DNA of 64,000 bases from Numida meleagris (taxonomy: Eukaryota; Chordata; Aves; Galliformes; Numididae), in contig NC_034410.1 of the NCBI RefSeq assembly GCF_002078875.1, positions 80,668,240 to 80,732,239 of the forward strand. The letters are read 5' to 3'. Below, piece after piece: positions 50,486-60,699 of this stretch; position 1 is the first letter of the stretch, and each line of letters opens with the position of its first letter. The translations under genes were made by a program, and so were the position numbers. The notes beneath the pieces are model-generated. The model was not told the DNA's origin, searched no databases, and was given only the letters and a program-made list of their open reading frames with translations.

Positions 50486-52929
50486 CATTGTTTCTATTTC
50501 ATATCACGCCACCTTCAACTACAGCTGATTGTCAATGCATGCTGAAATATTATTGTTTGTTTCAAGTTTTGCCCTACAATGTCAACAAAGTCGTGGATTT
50601 TGATCTTTCTTTGTCTGTTTGTTTTTCATTTCATCTATTTATTTTTTTCTAATATGCAAATGTTCTGATCCTTTAAGACGCAAACAAACTCAGTTTGTTT
50701 TCCCGTCAAATGCAACTCAGGAATTACTGTTGGAAAACATAAATGTCTAGAGCATAGCATCAGGAAGACTAGTGCAAAGTCTAGTATTTCTGACTGAAGA
50801 AATTCTTTATCCATGTGAGGGAAGCAGAGAGGTCCTGGAAACAGAGCCTTAGCTTTTCAGCATGAGTGACAGCACTGGCACTCATTCTAGATTCACATGC
50901 TAGATAAAGAGAATGGAATGTCATTACTACAACTTGTCATTTAAAATCCTTTGCCTTACATTCTCATCAGCTTTTTGACTTAGGTATGATACCACTATAG
51001 GCTGTTTAGTTTTTTGACTACATTCCTAACAGTTTGTGAGTAGAGATTTCTTGAAGAGTTTCTTAACAAGTCTAGTCTCCTAGAGTTATTTTCTATCCTA
51101 AGGGTAGAACAATGCCCAGAGAGTTGAGTGACAGATCTGAAACACTGAAAGGAAAACAGGATTAGAATGACCTGAAATGAACATAAAATTATGTTGATTC
51201 TGCAATTAATAATTATCTCATACATTATGAGCTAAAATTACTTTTTAAAAATCCAAAGTATCAGGCAAAGCAAAAACTTGTAAAACTTTGTAATTATTTT
51301 TTTCCAATGCACTGGACTGTGAGACAAACATGAGTCCTATTAAAGCACTATTGAAATGGTTTAGAAACTGAACCAATGGCATCCAATAATGTTTATATTC
51401 TAAAAGATTAATTTTAGAATTACTGGCTTCAAAAGATTTCTAAATTCATATTCACTCATTAGTTATAGAAATGCCAGTGTAAAAAGCAGTATGTGTATAT
51501 TCTATCCTACATTTTGTTGGGGGTTTCAAGGCAGAAATTCAGTATTACTAGCAACATTTATTTTAGTCTTCATCTAGTTTTATCTAATTTGATAGCAGTA
51601 CCTTTGAATTCATTTATGGCTGTTGTTGAGAGTGAATTAATCACCTTGATAGTACTAAATTTATTTGGACATTCAGAAGAAAATGTGTTTAAAATTAATA
51701 CTCCTTGAATAATTCACTAAGGAAAGTCTTACATGATATAGCATATCAGATGTTATAGCTAGTCAGTATCTTTGCTCTTTCTTTATGATGTGTGCAAACT
51801 AGAACTGTGTCAAATTACTTGCAAGAGAGTAAAGTTAATTTCTCCATGAGACTTCCTAAGGACACCTAGGTAGTAAAATTGTCATATCCTCTATTTATTG
51901 ATAACCTCAGCAATTTCTCTAGCAAGAATTAAAAATACTTCACAAAATCTTTGTGATCCACACATTATTCCAAGAAAACAATAGCTCAGATTCCACTGAA
52001 ATTCATATCTTCCTCAATTGGCTATCCTACTTTGTAAAGCTCTCTTGAGATTTCCTGCTTTTATTTTCCAGATTTTCCACATGAAACATGATGTCATATA
52101 GTATCAAACATGTCAGATCTATTGTATGAGGGTCTACTATTCTGAACTTTTACTCGGCAGATATAGATATGATGCAAACAAGACATTAACACACATAGCT
52201 GGCCCATTAAAGTCTTCTGCATTTGCTGAGGGAAAGCCATATCATAGCATAGATCTGGGACCTTAAGAGCTAGCTTAAGGGCTTCTACACTGTATTTCAT
52301 TTGAAAATAAAACCTCAATTTGGAATGGCCAAGTATGTAAACTGAGCACTGAAAAAATTACAAGTTTCCTTGGAGAAACTAGGACAGGGGAGATGTTACA
52401 ATCCAGTACAGTGATTGAAAAATTTAAAAACTTTTAAATTTATTTTAGTGGATAGGATGTATTTTTCTCGAACTGCTGAAAATAAATTTTACATATTAAA
52501 AACTTTTGAGAATAATAAAGTAGAAAGCAAAATCCAAAGTATAATGCATTTCTATGAGAAGATCATGACCAAGGAGGATGCAGTGTAAGAAAAAATTGAA
52601 CACATTTTCAGTAAGAATATATTTTATCTGGTTAATATGTTTAATTCACCAGATCATGTTTGCATTCTTTTATAAAATCAATGTGTTTTTTTGCTGTGAC
52701 ACCAGTCCTATTTCTATTTCTCATGTAAACTGTTTTTTGACTGAGTTAAACTAATCATGCTCTTCTGTCTTGTAACAGTGAACAAGGAAGGTATATTGGA
52801 TGGTTAAGAAACTATCGTCATTCATTTCCTTTACATTTGTTTCCTGTAGTTTCCCAGATCATTTCCAGCATGTGTCTACATCTGTAGGAGTGCATTTCTA
52901 GCTTATTGGAGAGATATGGCTTTGAATGG

Positions 52930-53836
52930 TGGACTGTTAGCTGGATAAGGTATTGGCTGGATGGTCGTACCTAGAGGTTTATGGTCAATGGCTCTATGTC
53001 CAAGTAGAGGCTGATGATGAGTGGTGTTCTTCACAGATCCAACTTTGGACAGGTGCTCTTTAACATAATTGTCAGTGACATAGAGAGAGGTATTGACTGC
53101 ACCCTCAGCAAGTTTGCTGAAAACACCAAGCTAAGTAGCGCAATTGACACAACCGAAGGAAGAGATGTCATTCAAAGCTAGATAAGTGTGCCCATGTGAA
53201 TCTAATGAGGTTCAGAAAGGCCAAGCACAAGATTCTGCACCTCTGTCAAGGCAATCCTAGATATATGTACAAGTCTGGGAGAAAAACTCATTGAATGGAG
53301 TACTGCAGAAAAAGACTTCGGGGTTCTGGTTGACAGAAAGCTTGACGTGTGTGCTTGCAGCCTGAAAGGCCAACTGCATCCTGGGCTGCATAAAAAGAGG
53401 GATGACCAGCAGGGGAAGGGAGTTGATTTTCCTCCTATGAGGGAGCTGGGGTTGCCTGAAGAAGAAATGGCTTAATGGAAACCTCAGCGCATCTCTTCAG
53501 TATTTAAAAGTAGATTATAAAAAGATAGAGGGCATCTTTTTTACATGACCGAATAGTGATTAGACAAGAGGAGGATGGTTTTAAACTGAAAGAAAGGAAA
53601 TTTATATTAGATTTTAGGCAGAAATCATTATTTAGAGGGTTAAGAGATACTGGAATAGATTGTCCTCAGGAGCTGCAGATGCCATATCCCTCTAGAATTT
53701 TGTTCAAGGCCATGTTGGATTGGTCCCTGGGCAACCTAATCTAGTGCTTGGCAACCCTGTCCATTGTGGGGGAATTAGAATTAGATGATCATTAAGTTCC
53801 CTTCCAACATAAGCCATTCTATGATTCTATGATTAT
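52930..53836 (+). mobile_element. CR1 LINE, old and degenerate, 3' end present
   Basis: Starts TGGACTGTTAGCTGGATAAG in the reverse-transcriptase region and keeps a decayed catalytic-box region (AAGTTTGCTGAAAACACCAA), AAGCACAAGATTCTGCACCT, GACTTCGGGGTTCTGGTTGA, GGTTGCCTGAAGAAGAAATG, and a UTR ending GTTCCCTTCCAACATAAGCC then ATTCTATGATTCTATGATT. Many substitutions and small deletions; no useful open frame. The body resembles fragment A at 20055 rather than the younger copies. Confidence 0.9.
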
Positions 53837-54209
53837 ATTCGGCTTTGTCATCCTACTTCCAGTAGAAATACAAAGCAAAATTAGTCTAATAATAATTAAT
53901 ATTTTAAATAAAAGGGCTAAGCACAACTTTAGCGTTAGGTGACTATCTCAGATATCATACTGCATCAGATTTTCACTGACCTAGTAAATGAGGTTTTATT
54001 CCCCATTTTAGGTTGGAATAATCTTTCACGGGAAAAGAAAATCTAAGAAGGCAACATGCAAGTCAGAATATAATAGTGAATACAAAGATTGGTAAGAAAT
54101 GATCAGCATAGTCTGTAGTCCAATATTATTTTACAAAAACGGAATGCAACAATAAACAGGATCATCGCAGAAATGAAAATCATCCACTTCAGAGTTTTAA
54201 GAAAAAAAA
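53837..54209. other. Non-coding spacer
   Basis: Unique AT-rich DNA. It ends in AGAGTTTTAAGAAAAAAAAT, the left target side of the chimeric insertion. Confidence 0.5.
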
Positions 54210-54305
54210 TCATAGAATCATAGAATTAGCTAGGTTGGAAAAGACCTACAAGATCATCCAGTCCAACCATCCACCTATCACCAATAGTTCTCACTAAACC
54301 ATGTC
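54210..54305 (-). mobile_element. CR1 3' tail, 96 bp, joined to inverted block
   Basis: TCATAGAATCATAGAATTAG through GGTTGGAAAAGACC to CTCACTAAACCATGTC is the reverse complement of the CR1 3' UTR and octamers, of the same subfamily as 44029-45024. CR1 identity ends at 54305. The last four bases (TGTC) are shared with the block that follows, so the join carries a 4-nt microhomology (GACA on the minus strand). Such a short tail joined to non-CR1 DNA is the hallmark of a chimeric insertion. Confidence 0.93.
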
Positions 54306-54867
54306 ATTTGTCTGCAAAATTGTAGCGTGTCTACTCCGCTACTATTTGTTTATTACAAAAGCTTGCCAGAGAAAGAGTTTCAGTATACACTACTGTTGAG
54401 GTTTCAGCATGAATTCCAGTATATATTATAAAGCAAAATGTTTCAAATTTATTCTCTTGTCAGAAGGTCACCTCTAAGATTTGTGATTTTCTTTTTTTTT
54501 CCTCAAGCAAGAAAAAAGAAAAGCACAGTCCTCAGAAGTTTTCTCAGTGAAAAAGAGATTGAAATGACTACGTGACCAGAAAGTATTCTGGCTTCAACAA
54601 TGATATAAGTAATCATAAAGCTGTTGTTGACCTAACATTAAGATATTGTACTGCTTACGGAAAGCGTGATCATTAACAATTAAATCTAGTAACTCAGTGC
54701 AGATGATTTTACTCATATAGACTAAACTCAGACTTAACAAATGTGATACTAACTGTTCTGATGTGGAATACCTATCCTTATTGTGACTAATTTTAATCTA
54801 GCATTAATGTAATTATTCTAATATATTCTTTTCACTGAAGCAATAATAGTATCTCTATATATTACAA
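54302..54867 (-). repeat. 566-bp duplicated block, inverted copy 2
   Basis: Reverse complement of 45066-45631, two differences seen in 566 positions. On the minus strand it precedes the CR1 tail, whereas at 45 kb the same block follows a CR1. The order of block and CR1 is therefore permuted. Homology ends at ATTACAA (54861-54867), after which an AT-rich stretch begins that is absent at the other locus. Confidence 0.95.
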
Positions 54868-54961
54868 TATATAAAATACATTATTATATTTTATTATGTT
54901 ATAAAATTATTATTATATTTTTATATTATAAAATATAAAAAACAATATTATTGTTTTTTTT
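54868..54961. repeat. TA-rich palindromic filler beside the inverted block
   Basis: Almost pure A and T with many short self-complementary segments (TATTATATTTTATTATG, TTATAAAATATAAAAAAC), ending in a T-run. It lies between the block and TTTTAAGA (54962-54969), which also occurs at 54195-54202 just before the CR1 tail. Confidence 0.7.
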
Positions 54962-54969
54962 TTTTAAGA

Positions 54970-55316
54970 TTAAATGAAATATTTCTGAGAGAATAATTCC
55001 AGAAAAGTGGACTATGAAAACACATTTATTCATGTGGGGATTTACTTTCTACTGTTTTGTAAATTCCTTGGAACCATTAAACTGCTGGGGAAGAATATCT
55101 TCTTTGCCTCCCACTTCCTTGGACTATGTTCATGGTCAGAACAGCTACTCCTGCTGGCATGGTGGATGACCACAGAGAAGAGGCACCATGCCATCTATGT
55201 AAAATTAGATTAATTGACCAGGATTAATACACTTATATAGTAAATCTGGTGATATGTCCCTATCTCAGCTAAACTTACAAATGTTTTTCTAAAACCAGAA
55301 GTTTATATTAGGTGTT
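54970..55316. other. Non-coding spacer
   Basis: Unique sequence with no gene recognised; the 68-codon frame at 55007 lacks motifs. Confidence 0.5.
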
Positions 55317-55855
55317 TGTTGTAGAACAATCCCAGTAGACAGCTAAATACCACACAGCTGCTTGCCTGTTCCCACACTGTCAGAATGGAGAGAGTATTAG
55401 AAAGATAAAACTAAAACAACTCATAGTTTGAGATGAAGGAATTGTAATAGGGAAAGAGAAAGATGCACAGGCAAGTGGAGTAAAATAAAGAATTTCTTCA
55501 CCATTTCCCATCAGCAGATAGATGCTCCTTCATTTTCAGGAAAGTGAGGATTATGATTATTATATCTTGGGAAGACAAACAACATAACTCTGAATATTCC
55601 CCTTACATTCCTTCTTTGCATCAACTTTTATTGCTGAGCATGACACTGTATGGATATCCCTTATGTCTGTTTGGATCAGCAGTTCTGGCTGCACCCTCCC
55701 CCAGCTTCCGGTCTGCCCCCAGCATCCTCATTGTCAGGACAGTATGAGAAGCAGAAAAATTTCTGTGTAAGTACTACTCAGCAGTAACTAAAATGTTGGA
55801 AATCATAACACCATACAAGCCACTAAATAACTTTATCCCAGCCAAAACCATCCTA
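55317..55855 (-). mobile_element. Degenerate solo LTR, avian ERVL-type
   Basis: Begins TGTTGTAGAACAATCCCAGT and continues GACAGCTAAATACCACACAG, then AACTCATAGTTTGAGATGAA, and ends near TATCCCAGCCAAAACCATCC. The same order of landmarks as 19283-19827, with many more substitutions. Length (about 539 bp) still matches. Flanking pentamers do not match, so the target duplication is lost. No internal retroviral sequence. Confidence 0.8.
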
Positions 55856-57855
55856 CTAGCTGAAATCATGTCCTGAACTTCTTTCTACCACAATATTGAG
55901 TCAGAGAGAGTTTTATTAACAGTAAAAGTGGCTAAAGCGTGTATTATTATTTTGACATTAAAAAAAAACATCAAAAATACATATTTATAAAATTATTTAG
56001 GCATTCATTGTTGCTGTGAACCTATTCCTTGATGTGAGAACAGGAAAGGCAAGCCTTCATTACTGTGATATATTCATGGAAGATGTAATGCAACAAGTCT
56101 TGTTTATTTTATCATATCTGTTCTTTCTCACTGTACAGTCAAAAGTATCCTCAGGTTAAATTTGTCTTTGAGGACATGATAGACCTCAACATCAACTCAA
56201 TGACAACTTATTTTTACAATACAATTTTTTAACTTCAACAGAAGTACGGTGTTTTTTTTTTGTGAACTATAAGAAAATTTTATGTGCATTGAATATATGT
56301 GCACAACCATATTGAAGATTCCTCAACTGACAGACTTTAAATGCTACATCCATTTGTAATGTAGCAAATGCATACACAAAAAGTATAAGATAAATTCAGA
56401 TGTGGTTTTGATCTTTGCTAAATGAGTGATGAAGTTGTATGTTATGAACCAAGCTGTCCATTCAGACCAACAGTTAAAACTTTTTTGAGCAGTAACAGTT
56501 TCACCTCTCGGAGTAGTGAACCCCAACATAAACTCATATTCAGATTAGTACTTAAGAAATAGGCTTTGAATACCATAATTATTGGCAACTGGCAATATAA
56601 GAGATTCCCTTCGTTCTGCAAATAATCTCTTTAAAGGCAAGAGACAAATCTGTTCATCTAAATCTATAGATATTTATGTTTATATAATAAAATATCTACT
56701 CAAAATAGTGGATAAGTAACTGAATAAATGGAAGGACGAAGAAAAGATTTCACAAAACTTTTGAGGGCAACATGATATGTAACAGAAACATAACCTCTTC
56801 AGCATTTGCAAAGCAACATAACTCATTTATACCTAATACATTTACTGGTTATTAGATAGGAAAACACCATCTATATTTTCTTCTCATTTCCAAGCTGGTA
56901 AAGAATCAGATACACACAACTTTCTAAAATGGTGACAGGAGACTGAGAAAGTGTCCCTTATTCCACAGGTTGCTCTTGTCTGTGATAGTGCTATTTTCTG
57001 ATTTTCCATCTCACCTGTGTACATTGACAGATACTAATTTTCAGTCATTATCTATTTGTTTTGACTTGGCCTCTCAAGTTTCTCACTATTTGCTTTCAAG
57101 GACTAAACAATAAGATCAGAGAGCTGAAATGTATGAAAATGAGGAGGGGTGTTCCAATTATTATAGTTTCCAATAAATATAATTACCTCCAGCTGAATGG
57201 GTAAAATCTCTAGGTACAGACTGCACTTGTAGATAAGTCATTTCCAACAAAAGTTAAGACAGACTCAGTTGAATAGGAGCTGGAGAGTTTCTGGCACTTT
57301 GTCAGTTCAGTAATTATAAACAGCTTTGTTTGCAGACAAAAATGCCCATTGGCTCTTTGAAGATGTAATGAGATATGTGTGATGCATTGCTTATAGTGTT
57401 AATTTCTTGGCTACCAATAGTCTAGAAAAACACCATGATCACCAAGAGGCACCTGTCCTAACTGTGAGAGTAGAAAGCCTGTGACAGTGTGGATGAGCCT
57501 AGAGGCAGGTCTGTAATGTTCTAAGTAAGAGCTTGTAATAACCAGAAGTACAGCCAAATTGTTTCAATTAGAGAATAAACAAACTTCCATTGCTTTATTT
57601 TCTGGCTTTAAAAGTTAAAAGTCTTTCCTGAAAACACAATAAAGGATGTAATGATATATATGAAGGCATGAGCTCACACCACTGAGCTCCAACGTATTTC
57701 ATATTTTAATCTCAGCAGAGAGGAGGAACATTTTGTACAAGTTCATTGTTAAGACAGTACTATTTAATGAAATGTAAAATCTGCCTCAGTTAAAGAAACA
57801 TAAGGAAATCAAAATGTGCAAAAACCTATCTAATGCCTTAAGTCTAACTGATTTA
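55856..57855. other. AT-rich non-coding DNA
   Basis: About 2 kb with no recognised gene or repeat. Confidence 0.55.
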
Positions 57856-57910
57856 TTTTCCCTTCCCTTCCCTTCCCTTCCCTTCCCTTCCCTTCCCTTC
57901 CCTTCCCTTC
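57856..57910. repeat. (CCCTT)n satellite, left edge of gap
   Basis: About ten perfect CCTTC/CCCTT units run straight into the assembly gap. All-pyrimidine on the plus strand. Confidence 0.95.
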
Positions 57911-58665
57911 NNNNNNNNNNNNNNNNNNNNNNNNNNNNNNNNNNNNNNNNNNNNNNNNNNNNNNNNNNNNNNNNNNNNNNNNNNNNNNNNNNNNNNNNNN
58001 NNNNNNNNNNNNNNNNNNNNNNNNNNNNNNNNNNNNNNNNNNNNNNNNNNNNNNNNNNNNNNNNNNNNNNNNNNNNNNNNNNNNNNNNNNNNNNNNNNNN
58101 NNNNNNNNNNNNNNNNNNNNNNNNNNNNNNNNNNNNNNNNNNNNNNNNNNNNNNNNNNNNNNNNNNNNNNNNNNNNNNNNNNNNNNNNNNNNNNNNNNNN
58201 NNNNNNNNNNNNNNNNNNNNNNNNNNNNNNNNNNNNNNNNNNNNNNNNNNNNNNNNNNNNNNNNNNNNNNNNNNNNNNNNNNNNNNNNNNNNNNNNNNNN
58301 NNNNNNNNNNNNNNNNNNNNNNNNNNNNNNNNNNNNNNNNNNNNNNNNNNNNNNNNNNNNNNNNNNNNNNNNNNNNNNNNNNNNNNNNNNNNNNNNNNNN
58401 NNNNNNNNNNNNNNNNNNNNNNNNNNNNNNNNNNNNNNNNNNNNNNNNNNNNNNNNNNNNNNNNNNNNNNNNNNNNNNNNNNNNNNNNNNNNNNNNNNNN
58501 NNNNNNNNNNNNNNNNNNNNNNNNNNNNNNNNNNNNNNNNNNNNNNNNNNNNNNNNNNNNNNNNNNNNNNNNNNNNNNNNNNNNNNNNNNNNNNNNNNNN
58601 NNNNNNNNNNNNNNNNNNNNNNNNNNNNNNNNNNNNNNNNNNNNNNNNNNNNNNNNNNNNNNNNN
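57911..58665. other. Assembly gap (755 N)
   Basis: Unknown bases. Open frames reported through it on both strands are artefacts of unresolved codons. The gap lies inside pentanucleotide repeat DNA. Confidence 0.99.
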
Positions 58666-58706
58666 TCCTCTCCTCTCCTCTCCTCTCCTCTCCTCTCCTC
58701 TCCTCT
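58666..58706. repeat. (TCCTC)n satellite, right edge of gap
   Basis: About eight perfect TCCTC units follow the gap. The unit has C/T order different from the CCCTT unit at the left edge, so the two arrays are not in one simple phase. Confidence 0.95.
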
Positions 58707-58932
58707 TCCTTAAGATATTTCTTCCATAGATGTATTGACCTTCACCTTCTGAAACTTTAACCAAACAGTATTTCAATACTGTATCAGGCTTACGTCACAA
58801 GTCTTGCCCAGGTAAACCAGGCAGCCAAACCTACGATCAACTAGCATGACTCAAACCAAGGCTCCCAAAGTGACACTCACTTGTCTGTATAAAAGCTTCT
58901 AGTCCCTTGTTTCATGTCTTTATCCTTGAGAG

Positions 58933-59268
58933 AGAAACATAGCATCATAGAGTAACTAGAGGTAGAAGAGACTCAGTCATCAAATTGAACTCCTGGCTCC
59001 ACACAGAATCACTCAAAATTCAAGCCCTATTTCTGAGAGCATTGTCCAAAGTGACCAACTATGTACTCAGTGAAGATACCTTCACTTGACCATCTAGCAA
59101 AGCTGAGCGTGATACGTTGCAGGGTGTGGTTGGTACTTTTGTCTGTCAGGGCACACTGCTGATTCATATTTAGCTTGTGATCAACCCCCAAACCATTTTC
59201 TGTGGGACTGGTCTTCAGCTTCTCATCCTCTAGTCTGTACATGCATCGAGGGTTTCTTTTCCAGCAGC
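58933..59268 (-). mobile_element. CR1 LINE fragment, old
   Basis: Minus strand. The left edge, CATAGCATCATAGAGTAACTA, is a decayed octamer terminus. Then GGCTCCACACAGAATCACTC and TTTCTGAGAGCATTGTCCAA match a CR1 3' UTR type, and GTCAGGGCACACTGCTGATT, TTAGCTTGTGATCAACCCCC and CTCATCCTCTAGTCTGTACA match ORF2 in reverse complement. The minus-strand frame 59027-59242 reads LGVDHKLNMNQQCAL, a CR1 segment. Internal deletion is likely because the UTR passes to ORF2 quickly. Confidence 0.82.
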
Positions 59269-59718
59269 GTACAATGTGTTGAAATGAGGTTATCTGATCA
59301 GGAAAGGGGACAAGAACATTAACATAGAGGCAACAATTGTGGAAATGCAGGAGAAAATCATCTCAGAGATCAGGGAGTAGCCATGATCACATTACATCAC
59401 TACATTACAGTAGTCTGCAACTGAAAAGAAATGGTCTTTATTTTGCAGAAAGTGCAGGAAGCTGAGAGCTGGTTCATTTGAGAAGATAGAATTTCAAGAA
59501 GGGTGTGAATAGCTAACAGAACAATGTATATAAATATCAGTTGATGTAAGGTCTATGCCATTAATTTTATTGCCATCTGTAACACTATATCAGGATTTGT
59601 CCACAGTCTTGCCAAGTTTCCAGAGTCCATTCCTGGCACTGAAATCATGTATTAGCTCAGCTTTAGTTCACGCCTTAGCCAAAACAAATCATCCAATGGA
59701 TAATCTCCCAAATTCCTC

Positions 59719-59751
59719 TTTTTTCTTTTTTTTTTTCTTTTTTTTTTTTTT
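59719..59751. repeat. T-rich tract
   Basis: T-runs broken by two single C residues. Confidence 0.88.
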
Positions 59752-60663
59752 GCAACCATTATTAAAAATTACTTGGATTCGGCAGAAGACTTCACAAGAG
59801 ACAGAAATCATATTTCTTTGCATTCACTCCTGATTTCTGACAAGAGCTTACAGATTTCTGAAAATGAGACCTTCAGCTAGGTTCACTGCCTCAAAAACAG
59901 CAGGCTTGTAAAGATCTCAAACTCTACTGGCAGAATATCTTGGTCTAGGACCCTTCTGAAATTTCTCTTGGAATGTGTGTTATCCTTATGCATTCTTCAA
60001 CATACACATCTTTCTTAAAATCTACCACTCTCAAAACTCAAAAATCGAGACAAAGCAAAAGGTGTCAGGAGGAAGTAAATATTAATGAAAGTGAGGAACC
60101 TCACTTGAACTTCATGTTCTGAAAGAGACTGTCAATATGCATAACTAATTTCAAACAGCCCTAAGATCTAGTTCTTCCCAAAGTATAAGATGCAGATACA
60201 TAAGAAGAAATAGTTCGCTGCTCAACTAGGCTCACCAGAAACATAAGATGCTCACTGGGTAGCCGTTCATTTATCTAAAAAAAGGGCCATTTGTGAATAC
60301 ACTTCTGAAGCGTAAGACTAGTGAGCAACATTAGAAGTAAACAAGGGACATTGTTCCAAAATAGGAAAGGCAGGAAAAAAGAAATGGTGAAAAATGGGAT
60401 GCCTTTTTTGAAGGTTCTTTGTGCTACGGAGATTTCTTTGTGAAGGATGTGTCAAGAAGTGTTTAGAAACTACCATTTGGTTCTGACCCAGGGGCAGAAG
60501 CTTCTCCTGTACCACTGCCATTTCAAAGCTGAAAGGAAAAAAACATCCAGGTGAATTCCCAGTAATCTTTCATGGAGGTCATGGTTTCTTTTTTGACTTG
60601 CTAGCTTTGGCAGGATCTTTAGTAAGTCAAAGCTTTGAGGTGGACATTTCTGGGACTTTTCAT

Positions 60664-60699
60664 TCAAAAACAAAAACAAACAAACAAAAAAAAACCCAC
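60664..60699. repeat. (CAAA)n / A-rich tract
   Basis: Imperfect CAAAAA and CAAA units. Confidence 0.85.

Larger units (their letters stand above)
45632..52929. other. AT-rich non-coding DNA
   Basis: About 7.3 kb with no recognised gene or interspersed element. Simple sequence: TTTTC pentamers (46346), an AG run (48419) and AAAAT units (50464). Open frames up to 95 codons lack motifs. Confidence 0.55.

Noticed and set aside
57814..58776. Open frames of about 300 codons on both strands
   Set aside because: They run through the 755-N gap and pentanucleotide repeat; the unknown codons create them.
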